A stretch of DNA of 39,278 nucleotides from Bacillota bacterium (GTDB lineage Bacteria; Bacillota_I; Bacilli_A; RF39; UBA660). The stretch covers positions 1 to 39,278 of the forward strand of contig SVAL01000014.1 in the NCBI GenBank assembly GCA_015059405.1. The letters are read 5' to 3'. Position numbers and translations under genes: made by a program. The notes under the pieces were generated by a model. It worked only from the letters and a program-made list of their open reading frames with translations, was not told the origin of the DNA and did no database searches. How positions within the stretch are numbered: position 1 is the first letter of the stretch; each line of letters opens with the position of its first letter. Positions 1 to 6,037 of this stretch are shown in pieces.

Positions 1-102
1 AAAGATTATCAAATTGCTACTTGTGAACCAGTTATTCAATCACGCAGACCAAATAATCGAATAGATAAAGTACGCCATATGTTTAATAAAAAAGAAAATT
101 AA
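1..102 (+). CDS. C-terminal end of an unidentified protein (5' truncated by window edge)
   Basis: Frame 1 is open from the first base to TAA at 100-102 and gives 33 residues ending [15 protein letters not shown]. The fragment is basic and hydrophilic and I do not recognise the family. It lies outside the integrase-proximal repeat at 309-330, so it is probably flanking chromosome or the end of a neighbouring element. No start codon is visible, so the reading frame rests only on the absence of stops and normal codon use. Confidence 0.5.
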   Translation, partial: KDYQIATCEPVIQSRRPNNRIDKVRHMFNKKEN

Positions 103-202
103 GTTACTATTCGCTAAATTACAATTTATTAATTAGTTCGGAAGATTAAGATATTCTGAGTTTAAAGGTAGGAGAGATCTTACTTTTTTTAATTTCTTAC
201 TT

Positions 203-244
203 CAGAATGGCTCTGGTAGAAAATATAAACATTGTTATTTTTAA
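203..244 (+). pseudogene. Diverged SEC-C zinc-tail remnant
   Basis: The frame ending at TAA 242-244 reads QNGSGRKYKHCYF. This matches the SEC-C consensus CGSGKKYKxCCGK found at the C terminus of SecA and many small proteins, but the first Cys is Asn and the CCGK end is lost. The frame is open upstream only to about 135 and has no credible start. Compared with the copies at 9446-9489 and 13741-13784, it differs partly by synonymous changes (TCT/AGT Ser, TAT/TAC Tyr), so it is a real coding relic and not chance. It sits just outside the 309-330 repeat. Confidence 0.5.
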
Positions 245-308
245 TAGCCACTAATAGCCCATAATTAAAGCCTGTAAGCAGTATTTATTATTTTAAGATA
301 ATTATAGC

Positions 309-330
309 TAGAACCATTTTTAGAACCATT
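309..330 (+). repeat. Left copy of 22-bp element-end repeat (arm-site-like)
   Basis: The copy consists of two TAGAACCATT units spaced 13 bp apart and is identical to 9318-9339. It lies 28 bp beyond the integrase stop codon. Pairs of short direct repeats near both ends of an integrated element are typical of arm-type sites bound by the N-terminal domain of tyrosine integrases. It could instead be the att core itself. Confidence 0.6.
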
Positions 331-357
331 AAGGCACAAAAAAAGGCATTTCTGCCA

Positions 358-1482
358 CTATTTTGTCCTAAGATTATTCATTACATTAACAACACTATTT
401 AATGCACTATCAAACATATGAGAATAAGTATTAAGTGTTTCATTAATATCTGAATGGCCTAAGTATTTAGAAACAACACTTATATTAGCACCACTGTTAA
501 TTAGTAGTGAAGCACAGCTATGTCTAAAATCATGTAGTCTTATCTCTTTAACACCAGCTCGTTCTGCAACTACAACTTTTCTTCTCCTAGCAGTAGAGTA
601 TGGAATTGGAGTAATACCTTTGTCTTCGCCGAAACAATAAAACTCTTCGTTAAAGTTTTTAAATTGCTTAACAGATTCGTAGTATTCTTTCATACTATCA
701 TATAGATCATCACACATTGGAATCTTTCTATTACTTGTAGCAGTTTTAGTATCACATATAAAGTAGGATGAAGAATAATTATTAATACTTTGAACTTGTT
801 TATTAACCCAGATAGTTCGTTTTTTCCAATCAATATCTTTCCATTGCAATCCTCTAGCTTCACCAATTCTTAATCCACAGTAATATAAAGTTTTCCATAG
901 AATAATAAATCTTGGCTCATCTTCTCCAGTTAGAAATTGCTCAAATTCTTTAAATACATAGAAATTTTGTTCTTTTTTTCTTTCTCCAGGAGATTTGAAT
1001 TTTTCCATAAGAGCAAGAACTTGATTAAAATTAAAATTATAGATCTTAACACCATAATGAAGCATTGCTTTAAATGTTTTAAGTACATCATTTTTAGATA
1101 CATCTTTCATGTTTTTAGAGTTCATAACTTTCTTCCAAGCCTCATAATGATGAATATTATAATCAACACATTTTATCTTAAATAATTCTTTAAAGTGCTT
1201 TTCAACATATCTATAACCAACTTTAGTACTGATTCTAACTTTATCATCTTGATAAGCAATGAATGACTCCCATAGATCTTCAAGTGTCATTTTCTCAGGA
1301 ACTTTAACAGGATCAGATTTCATTTGACTAATATATTCTGCTTCAGCTTCCTTTGCTTCTAATTTAGTCATATACTTTTTACTTTGATATCGTTGATTAT
1401 TGTTAAACTCATCTTTATAGCATACTCTAAAGTACCAGCATCTACCATCTTTAGTAGGTGTTTTAGATTTAGAAATAGGCAT
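358..1482 (-). CDS. int: Tyrosine recombinase / integrase of element 1
   Basis: This 374-residue protein is of normal length for phage and ICE integrases. An N-terminal arm-binding region (about 10-55, with aromatic strand residues CWYFRV) is followed by a SAM-like core-binding domain (about 65-165) and the catalytic domain. Catalytic residues are all visible: R205 in GLRIGEARGL, K246 in DTKTATSNRK, H317/R320 in LHDFRHS, H343 in LGHS and nucleophile Y353 in TYSHMF. It would catalyse integration and excision of the surrounding element. The start ATG at 1480-1482 has an AAGGAAAG ribosome site about 8 nt upstream. It lies downstream of the repressor on the same strand, with the putative sRNA gene between them on the opposite strand. 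Confidence 0.93.
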   Translation of the reverse strand: MPISKSKTPTKDGRCWYFRVCYKDEFNNNQRYQSKKYMTKLEAKEAEAEYISQMKSDPVKVPEKMTLEDLWESFIAYQDDKVRISTKVGYRYVEKHFKELFKIKCVDYNIHHYEAWKKVMNSKNMKDVSKNDVLKTFKAMLHYGVKIYNFNFNQVLALMEKFKSPGERKKEQNFYVFKEFEQFLTGEDEPRFIILWKTLYYCGLRIGEARGLQWKDIDWKKRTIWVNKQVQSINNYSSSYFICDTKTATSNRKIPMCDDLYDSMKEYYESVKQFKNFNEEFYCFGEDKGITPIPYSTARRRKVVVAERAGVKEIRLHDFRHSCASLLINSGANISVVSKYLGHSDINETLNTYSHMFDSALNSVVNVMNNLRTK

Positions 1483-1511
1483 AATAAAATCACTTTCCTT
1501 TCTTACTTTTA

Positions 1512-1540
1512 TTGTGTAAGTACCTGAAAAGTGATATAAT
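1512..1540 (+). promoter_or_regulatory. Promoter of the putative sRNA
   Basis: TTGTGT (1512-1517) and TATAAT (1535-1540) are separated by 17 bp, and TGA before the -10 gives an extended -10 element. It fires on the plus strand, away from the minus-strand integrase and towards the end of the repressor gene, where no plus-strand gene exists. Predicted transcription start is near 1547. Confidence 0.65.
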
Positions 1541-1546
1541 GTACTT

Positions 1547-1648
1547 GGAAGCCAATTATAACGATCCTTTCAGGATTTGTTTTAAAGTTTGCTAGACTTT
1601 TGTGGTTATCCATTTGACTTACTGTTCGAGCAGTAGGTCTTTTTTTTA
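1547..1648 (+). ncRNA. Putative antisense regulatory small RNA
   Basis: A consensus promoter ends at 1540 and an intrinsic terminator ends at about 1648, which predicts an RNA of about 100 nt with no plausible coding frame. Three hairpins are visible: GATCC/GGATT around 1563-1577, AAAGT/ACTTT at 1584-1600 with loop TTGCTAG, and the terminator stem. Bases 1579-1597 are a perfect 19-nt reverse complement of 2473-2491 in the early-operon leader, and four more A:U pairs follow after a one-base bulge. The target also contains its CTAGCAA in a potential loop, so a kissing-loop start of pairing is possible. By analogy with P1 C4, P4 CI and CopA RNAs it may repress the early operon. That role is inferred. 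Confidence 0.6.
1616..1648 (+). terminator. Intrinsic terminator of the putative sRNA
   Basis: The 9-bp stem GACTTACTG (1616-1624) and CAGTAGGTC (1631-1639), with one G-U pair and loop TTCGAG, is followed by a run of T from 1640. The T-tract exists only on the plus strand, so this does not serve the minus-strand repressor. Confidence 0.75.
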
Positions 1649-2287
1649 TAATGTTTTATTTAGAGCACAGGCTCTTCCATATATTTCTAAATTTTTTTCC
1701 TTTGCTATATCAATTATAGAAAAGTCATCGTTTTTATTCATAATAGGCATAAACATACCAGGATCATTATTTCCACCTTTCATATACATAGCAATTTCAC
1801 CTTCATTATTATTTCTTCTTATAAAGTAAAGGTTTTTATCAATTAATTCACTATAATCATTAATAGTTATTTTCTCAAAAATCATTGTATCCCCTGTATT
1901 AGCTTGTGTCATATTAATATTGACTCTTGTATACATCTTAATAGCAAATTGATTTTCTTTATCTGTAAGAACATAACCGTAATTATGATTTGTTAAATTA
2001 TCTTCAAATGATTCTTCATTAAGAACTACTAATAGTGGAGCTTTAATAAAACTTGAAGTTGTCTCTTCATCGGCTAATAATTCGGAAACAGTTATTCCAA
2101 AATATTCAGCAAGTGAAGATAATGCTTCAGATCGTGGCATCATTGTTCCTTTAATCCATTCACAAATAGTAGTATATTTAATATCTAGCTTTTGAGATAA
2201 TTGTTTTCTAGAAATATTTTTCTTTTTCATTAACTTTTTAAGATTTTCTGAAAAGTTCTTTTTAGGATCTGGAAATTTTTTATCCAT
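1646..2287 (-). CDS. XRE-family repressor with degenerate S24-like C-terminal domain
   Basis: This 213-residue protein is likely the element's cI-like master repressor. Residues about 10-70 form an HTH_3 domain (LSQKLDIKYTTICEWIKG). The C-terminal half follows the LexA/CI S24 layout (FAIKM, TGDTMIF, GRACAL near the end). However, the usual G-D-S-M nucleophile region reads RVNINM and no Lys sits in the usual place, so RecA-stimulated self-cleavage looks unlikely. Start ATG 2285-2287 is chosen because AGAGGTGAT lies just upstream. A TTG start at 2308 would lie inside the -10 box. It faces the early operon and probably controls both divergent promoters. Confidence 0.85.
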   Translation of the reverse strand: MDKKFPDPKKNFSENLKKLMKKKNISRKQLSQKLDIKYTTICEWIKGTMMPRSEALSSLAEYFGITVSELLADEETTSSFIKAPLLVVLNEESFEDNLTNHNYGYVLTDKENQFAIKMYTRVNINMTQANTGDTMIFEKITINDYSELIDKNLYFIRRNNNEGEIAMYMKGGNNDPGMFMPIMNKNDDFSIIDIAKEKNLEIYGRACALNKTL

Positions 2288-2306
2288 CGTTATCACCTCT
2301 GATACC

Positions 2307-2336
2307 AATATACACCTAAACTTACCTAAAAGTCAA
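2307..2336 (-). promoter_or_regulatory. Repressor promoter with repeated ACCTAAA motif
   Basis: On the minus strand TTGACT (2331-2336) and TATATT (2307-2312) are spaced 18 bp apart, giving a start near 2300 and a 5' leader of about 12 nt that contains the ribosome site. In the spacer, ACCTAAA occurs at 2314-2320 and 2324-2330, one helical turn apart on the plus strand. This is a candidate operator for autoregulation. The promoter is well supported; the operator is a guess. Confidence 0.6.
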
Positions 2337-2385
2337 CTAAAAATACATTTATTCTGTAAAAATGTAATAAATTTAATAAAAACTC

Positions 2386-2414
2386 TTTACAATATTCCAT
2401 TTAAAATGTAAAAT
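2386..2414 (+). promoter_or_regulatory. Early-operon promoter
   Basis: TTTACA (2386-2391) and TAAAAT (2409-2414) are separated by 17 bp, with a predicted start near 2421. The -35 TTTACA and TGTAAA overlapping the -10 form an inverted repeat that a repressor could use. It drives the rightward operon beginning with the leader peptide and the HTH gene. Confidence 0.6.
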
Positions 2415-2445
2415 GTAGATGTAGTAAGATAGGAGGCGATAAAAA

Positions 2446-2478
2446 ATGCTGAAAAAATGTTTAATCAAAAAGGTCTAG
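2446..2478 (+). CDS. 10-residue leader peptide upstream of early operon
   Basis: An exceptionally good ribosome site, AGGAGG (2431-2436), sits 9 nt before ATG 2446-2448. The frame reads MLKKCLIKKV and stops at TAG 2476-2478. That stop lies inside the 19-nt segment complementary to the putative sRNA (2473-2491). Its position about 25 nt after the predicted transcription start, and the strength of its ribosome site, suggest a translated regulatory leader of the Tap (plasmid R1) or phage type and not a functional protein. Translation has not been shown. Confidence 0.5.
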   Translation: MLKKCLIKKV

Positions 2479-2491
2479 CAAACTTTAAAAC
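2467..2491 (+). promoter_or_regulatory. Leader segment complementary to the putative sRNA
   Basis: Bases 2473-2491 pair perfectly with 1579-1597 of the sRNA, and 2468-2471 pair with 1598-1601 after a bulged G at 2472. AAAG and CUUU can close a small hairpin that places CUAGCAAA in its loop. The segment lies between the leader peptide and the ribosome site of the first operon gene (2523). Confidence 0.6.
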
Positions 2492-2522
2492 TTTAAAATA
2501 ATAAAGAAAGGGATGATAACAA

Positions 2523-2777
2523 ATGGATAGTAATAAGTTAAATGCTAAAGAATTGCTAGCAATAGCCTCAAATCAATGGGCTAATGCAAAAGACATCATG
2601 ATTATTGGAAGTGTTGGTAGAAATAAAGCTTATGCTATTAGAAATGAAATAATAGCTGATTATTACGATGGAGATAAGAGAGTTAGAAATAGAAGATTAG
2701 TACCTATGACAGAGGTGTTAAAGTATTTTAATATTAATATTGATTATCTTCGCGAGGTGGCTTCATATGAAAAATAA
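2523..2777 (+). CDS. Small helix-turn-helix protein, excisionase-like
   Basis: This 84-residue basic protein is the first gene of the early operon. The segment IIGSVGRNKAYAIRNEI resembles the helix-turn-helix of small excisionase/DUF3173-type proteins that select a target site. The C-terminal part LVPMTEVLKYFNINIDYL fits the same family. Position between repressor and replication genes fits an excisionase or early regulator. AAAGGGATGAT precedes the ATG. Its ribosome region lies about 20 nt downstream of the sRNA-complementary site. The family assignment is moderate. Confidence 0.7.
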   Translation: MDSNKLNAKELLAIASNQWANAKDIMIIGSVGRNKAYAIRNEIIADYYDGDKRVRNRRLVPMTEVLKYFNINIDYLREVASYEK

Positions 2778-2829
2778 TTTAATAAATTTCACTTTTATAT
2801 TAAATATACATGATTACAGATGCAACTGA
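2767..2829 (+). CDS. Possible 20-residue coupling ORF ahead of the replication gene
   Basis: Inside the end of the HTH gene, GAGGTGG (2754-2760) lies 6 nt before ATG 2767-2769. The frame gives 20 residues (MKNNLINFTF... ending DYRCN) and TGA at 2827-2829. It overlaps the start of the replisome organizer gene (2810) in another frame. That gene has no ribosome site of its own, so ribosomes ending here could reinitiate on it. The alternative is a chance frame. Confidence 0.35.
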   Translation: MKNNLINFTFILNIHDYRCN

Positions 2830-3778
2830 TAAAGAATTATATTTTATAAAATTACCTGTAAGTTTTTGGAGCAAAGATATGGTAATGCATTTTTTTGAAG
2901 AAGAGAATGGATTCGAGTATATTATTCTTTATGAACAACTTTTATTCTTAACAATAAATAAAAAAGGGTATTTGGCTGAAGAATACGAAAGCAAATTAAA
3001 GCCATTGTCTTTAAAAAGACTATCTAGATCAACTTGGCATGAAGAATCCTTTATTAAAAAAGCATTAGAAAAATATGAAAAGTATGGAGTAATAGTAAAA
3101 AAAGATAATGAATGCTATTTTATGAGAGATGCTCTTAAGATGACTAAGAGTATGACAAGACAGGCATTTAAAAAAGAAGTTAATAGAAATTCTAAAAACT
3201 TTAATAAAGAGGATATTAGAGACGAAAGTCTTGATGATTGTCCCGATGATTGTCCTGATGATAGTCTCGATGATTGTCCGATAGATATAGAGAAAGATAA
3301 AAAAGAAGAAAAAGAAATTAGAAATAAGAAAAAAGAAAAAAAGAATAAAGAAGACAATATAGAATTAGATAAAGATAATTGCGATTTAGTAGTAGCTGAT
3401 GCTGAAATACTTACAGACAAAGATATTATTGCAGAAAAAGTTATTAACTATTTAAATAAACGAACCGGATCAACTTTTAAGTGTGAAAAAGAATATAAAG
3501 AATTAATCTTTAAGTGGCTAGATAAGGGCTATAAATATGAAGATTTTATAAGAGCAATAGACAATAAATGTAGCGATTGGTTAAACACTAAATATCAATC
3601 AGGTTTAAATCCTAAGAAACTATTTGGAGATGATTTTAAATTATATACAAGTCAAGCACCAAAAAAGAGAACTTTAACTGACATATCATTTGCAGAAATA
3701 GAAGAGGCAATAAGAATAAGAAAAGAAAATGAAATAAACGGATTCGAGGACAATAATGAAGAAATTAGAGTTTATTAG
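2810..3778 (+). CDS. Phage-type replisome organizer / DnaD-like replication protein
   Basis: This 322-residue protein probably marks the element's replication origin and recruits the host helicase. Residues about 9-115 resemble the phage replisome-organizer N-terminal winged helix (YFIKLPVSFWSK, then KALEKYEKYGVI). An acidic linker has a short repeat (DDCPDDCPDDSLDDCP, about 144-160), then a Lys/Glu-rich stretch. Residues about 208-280 match the conserved phage C-terminal domain (VINYLNKRTGSTFK, WLNTKYQSGLNPKKLFG). No ribosome site precedes ATG 2810, so translation may depend on the short upstream ORF. Homologues usually act with a helicase loader, and one follows here. Confidence 0.8.
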   Translation: MITDATDKELYFIKLPVSFWSKDMVMHFFEEENGFEYIILYEQLLFLTINKKGYLAEEYESKLKPLSLKRLSRSTWHEESFIKKALEKYEKYGVIVKKDNECYFMRDALKMTKSMTRQAFKKEVNRNSKNFNKEDIRDESLDDCPDDCPDDSLDDCPIDIEKDKKEEKEIRNKKKEKKNKEDNIELDKDNCDLVVADAEILTDKDIIAEKVINYLNKRTGSTFKCEKEYKELIFKWLDKGYKYEDFIRAIDNKCSDWLNTKYQSGLNPKKLFGDDFKLYTSQAPKKRTLTDISFAEIEEAIRIRKENEINGFEDNNEEIRVY

Positions 3779-4190
3779 TGGTATGAAGAAATTAAGCAAT
3801 TTTTATCTTAAAGAATTTACAAACGAACAATTATCATTATGGTATGAAATGTTTGAAGAAATTACAGTAGATACATTTAATCAGGCAGTTAAAGAAATAT
3901 CCAAAGAGAATAAATATATGCCTAATGCAAATGAATTATATAATAAATGTTCACAGCTAAATAAAAGTAACTTACTTGATTTAATTAATTTTATGTATGA
4001 TGATGGGTATTTTCATCGTGGAGTAGAAAGACTATCAGATGAACAAGCTAGGAGAAATCTAGATAAAACTATGATGTGGTTAGATAATGGAATAATACCA
4101 TCGTTTCTAAAAGAGGATATGCAAGAGTACATGAAGAAATATAAGCAATCGCAAATACAGAATCAAGAAAGGTTAAAGATTGAATGTTAA
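3756..4190 (+). CDS. Helicase-loader-like replication protein (G39P-like)
   Basis: This 144-residue protein overlaps the organizer gene by 23 bp, and CGAGGA lies 5 nt before its ATG. The N-terminal helical region (SLWYEMFEEITVDTFNQAVK, then KYMPNANELYN) has the pattern of phage G39P-type helicase loader/inhibitors: an alpha-helical domain with a W-Y-E-x-x-E segment and a later PNANEL/PTIAEI motif. It likely delivers the host DnaB helicase to the organizer complex. The C-terminal part is less conserved and charged. The assignment rests on pattern and context. Confidence 0.65.
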   Translation: MKKLEFISGMKKLSNFYLKEFTNEQLSLWYEMFEEITVDTFNQAVKEISKENKYMPNANELYNKCSQLNKSNLLDLINFMYDDGYFHRGVERLSDEQARRNLDKTMMWLDNGIIPSFLKEDMQEYMKKYKQSQIQNQERLKIEC

Positions 4191-4537
4191 GGTCATGTGC
4201 TGTATGTGGTGGAATACATCAAGAAGATCAAATGTGCAAGAGAAAATACAAGAAAGATAGCAGGGCATATCATTTTAGAAATAGCAATAAGTGGATACTG
4301 AAAAGAGAAGAGATAAAGAAAAGAGATAAATACTTATGCCAAGTATGTTTAAAACATGGTAGATTTATTTATCAAGATGTTCAGGTACACCATATCATAC
4401 CAATAAATAAAGATTATGATAAAAGACTTGACAATAATAATTTAATAACACTATGCACAGTACATCATAAGGATGCAGAAAGAGGATTTATAAGTGTTGA
4501 AGAATTACATAGCTTAATAGACTCCCCCCGAGGGTAG
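4184..4537 (+). CDS. HNH endonuclease
   Basis: This 117-residue protein has a full HNH fold: CxxC (YLCQVC), VHHIIPI with the catalytic His pair, and DNNNLITLCTVHHKDAE with the Asn and second CxxH. An extra CAVCGG pair lies at the N terminus. Its start overlaps the previous stop by 7 bp. In cos-type phages such HNH genes sit next to the small terminase gene and are needed for DNA packaging. Here no terminase follows. The gene ends in a C6GAGGG run, also common at this spot in phage genomes, and then in terminator-like hairpins. Confidence 0.85.
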   Translation: MLRSCAVCGGIHQEDQMCKRKYKKDSRAYHFRNSNKWILKREEIKKRDKYLCQVCLKHGRFIYQDVQVHHIIPINKDYDKRLDNNNLITLCTVHHKDAERGFISVEELHSLIDSPRG

Positions 4538-4596
4538 ATGACTAAAAAATAAGTTTTTTTCCACACCCACAGCCCACCTATATTCACACAATTATA

Positions 4597-4623
4597 AGTT
4601 TTCCGTGAGTTTTTTGGAAAACT
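4597..4623. repeat. Perfect 8-bp inverted repeat
   Basis: AGTTTTCC (4597-4604) and GGAAAACT (4616-4623) are separated by 11 bp and lie in the gap between the HNH gene and the convergent unknown gene. It could add to termination or be a relic of a packaging or origin site. No T-tract follows. Confidence 0.45.
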
Positions 4624-4655
4624 ATGAAAGGAAATAAAAGTGAAATCAAATAAAA

Positions 4656-4700
4656 AGAGTATTAGAACCTATAATGGTTAAGCTAATACTCTATTTTTTT
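4656..4700. terminator. Bidirectional intrinsic terminator
   Basis: The perfect 10-bp stem AGAGTATTAG (4656-4665) and CTAATACTCT (4683-4692) has a nested AACC/GGTT. T-rich runs occur on both sides. It separates the early operon (plus) from the minus-strand gene, whose TAG stop lies inside the stem. Confidence 0.85.
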
Positions 4701-5006
4701 TAGATCTAATGGATCCTCGCTAATTATCTCTAAAGAATATTTAATCCTTAATAATTTAATCACTTCTGCTTTAGTTTTATCATAATCTTCATCATATAGA
4801 TTAAACATATCAGAAGCTGAATTATAGTGCTGTAAGAAAGTTGCTTCCCACATAGCATTCCTATAAAAAGAACTAGCGATATAAAAAGCAATAACCTCAG
4901 GCATTACATATTCTTCTACATAGTTGTGATAGTTATCATAAAAAGGATTTATTATAGTTTCTAACTCTTCATCACTAATATCTTCATCAGTAGATTTTCT
5001 TAACAT
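4683..5006 (-). CDS. Unknown 107-residue acidic protein
   Basis: I do not recognise this family. The start is put at ATG 5004-5006 (MLRKSTDED) because GGAGG lies 5 nt before it. An ATG four codons upstream would place that ribosome site inside the gene. The protein is acidic and rich in aromatic residues (NPFYDNYHNYVEEY, AFYIASSFYRNAMWEATF) and predicted helical, with no membrane segment or known motif. It is the only minus-strand gene between the replication module and the restriction operon, divergent from dpnM with about 145 bp between starts. Confidence 0.7.
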   Translation of the reverse strand: MLRKSTDEDISDEELETIINPFYDNYHNYVEEYVMPEVIAFYIASSFYRNAMWEATFLQHYNSASDMFNLYDEDYDKTKAEVIKLLRIKYSLEIISEDPLDLKKIEY

Positions 5007-5110
5007 AAACACCTCCATGTTGTATTAATCACTCTAAATTGAAAATATTACAAGTATATATGAAAAATAAATAAATAATGTCTACTTTTGTAGGAAAAAT
5101 GTTGGTTTGA

Positions 5111-5119
5111 TGATATAAT
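5111..5119 (+). promoter_or_regulatory. Extended -10 promoter of the restriction-modification operon
   Basis: TGATATAAT matches the extended -10 consensus (TGnTATAAT), and no good -35 is seen at 17 bp. It lies 32 bp before the dpnM start, whose ribosome site is GGAGGT (5137-5142). Confidence 0.5.
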
Positions 5120-5150
5120 AAATATATATTCAACTTGGAGGTAGATAATA

Positions 5151-6005
5151 ATGATAAAAGGAAAACCATTTGTCAAATGGGCTGGTGGTAAAAGGCAAAT
5201 AATTGATAAGCTATTAAAATATGCACCTGATGAGTTTAATACTTACTATGAGCCATTTGTAGGTGGTGGAGCTTTATTATTTGAATTATCACCAAAGAAA
5301 GCCGTAATAAACGATTACAATAAAGAATTAATAAATGTTTATAATGTTTTATGTAATGAAGATAAATTTAAAAAGATGTGCAATGTTTTAAATAGTTATG
5401 AAACAAATCATAGCGAAGAGTTCTATTATGAAATAAGAAATAAAGATAGAAACAAAGTATCGTTTAATAGATTATCAGACTATACAAGAGCAGGAAGAAC
5501 AATTTATTTAAATAAAGCTTGTTTTAATGGTTTATATAGAGTAAATAGCAAGAATGAATTTAATGTTCCATTCGGTAAGAAATTAAAAGTAAATACTTAC
5601 GAGGGTGGAAATCTAATAACAGTTAGCAATTATTTAACAATGAATGATGTTAAGATATTAAGTGTAGATTTTGAAGAAGCAGTAAAAGATGCTAAAAAAG
5701 GCGATTTCATTTATTTCGATCCACCATATGATTCTGATACAACAACGTTTAATAGTTATACAGAAGATGGATTCGGAAAAGAAGAACAAAAAAGACTTGC
5801 AAGAGTTTATAAAGAACTTTCTGATAGAGGTTGTTATGTAATGCTTTCAAATCACAATACTACATTAATCAAAGAATTATATAAAGATTTTAACATTCAT
5901 GTAATTGAAGCTAAAAGAAATATAAATGCAAATGGAAAAAAGAGAGGTAAAGTAGAAGAAGTAATTATAACAAATTACGAAAATAAAAGAGGATTTGAAG
6001 AATAA
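5151..6005 (+). CDS. dpnM: DNA adenine methyltransferase, Dam/DpnM type (GATC)
   Basis: This 284-residue enzyme transfers methyl from SAM to N6 of adenine, by homology in GATC on double-stranded DNA, and so protects host DNA from the neighbouring nuclease. The N terminus FVKWAGGKRQ, SAM motif I FVGGG (36-40) and catalytic DPPY (190-193) are in the alpha-class order of Dam/DpnM. Length is normal for DpnM. It is the first gene of a three-gene system followed by dpnA and dpnB homologues, the classic DpnII order. GATC specificity comes from the family and is not proven by sequence alone. Confidence 0.92.
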   Translation: MIKGKPFVKWAGGKRQIIDKLLKYAPDEFNTYYEPFVGGGALLFELSPKKAVINDYNKELINVYNVLCNEDKFKKMCNVLNSYETNHSEEFYYEIRNKDRNKVSFNRLSDYTRAGRTIYLNKACFNGLYRVNSKNEFNVPFGKKLKVNTYEGGNLITVSNYLTMNDVKILSVDFEEAVKDAKKGDFIYFDPPYDSDTTTFNSYTEDGFGKEEQKRLARVYKELSDRGCYVMLSNHNTTLIKELYKDFNIHVIEAKRNINANGKKRGKVEEVIITNYENKRGFEE

Positions 6006-6037
6006 ACACAGTATAATATAAATAGGAGGTGCATTAC

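Noticed and set aside
937-1185. 82-codon plus-strand frame opposite the integrase
   Set aside because: Shadow of the integrase gene: Phe/Ile-rich, no ribosome site.
1539-1595. An 18-codon frame (ATG 1539, stop TAG 1593-1595) within the putative sRNA
   Set aside because: Its ATG overlaps the -10 box, so it cannot be on the transcript from that promoter, and it has no ribosome site.
2288-2308. Longer repressor frame starting at TTG 2308
   Set aside because: The TTG lies inside the -10 box of the repressor promoter. ATG 2287 has a proper ribosome site.
3115-3420. Ser-rich minus-strand frame opposite the organizer gene
   Set aside because: It is the antisense of the Asp/Lys-rich linker and has no ribosome site.
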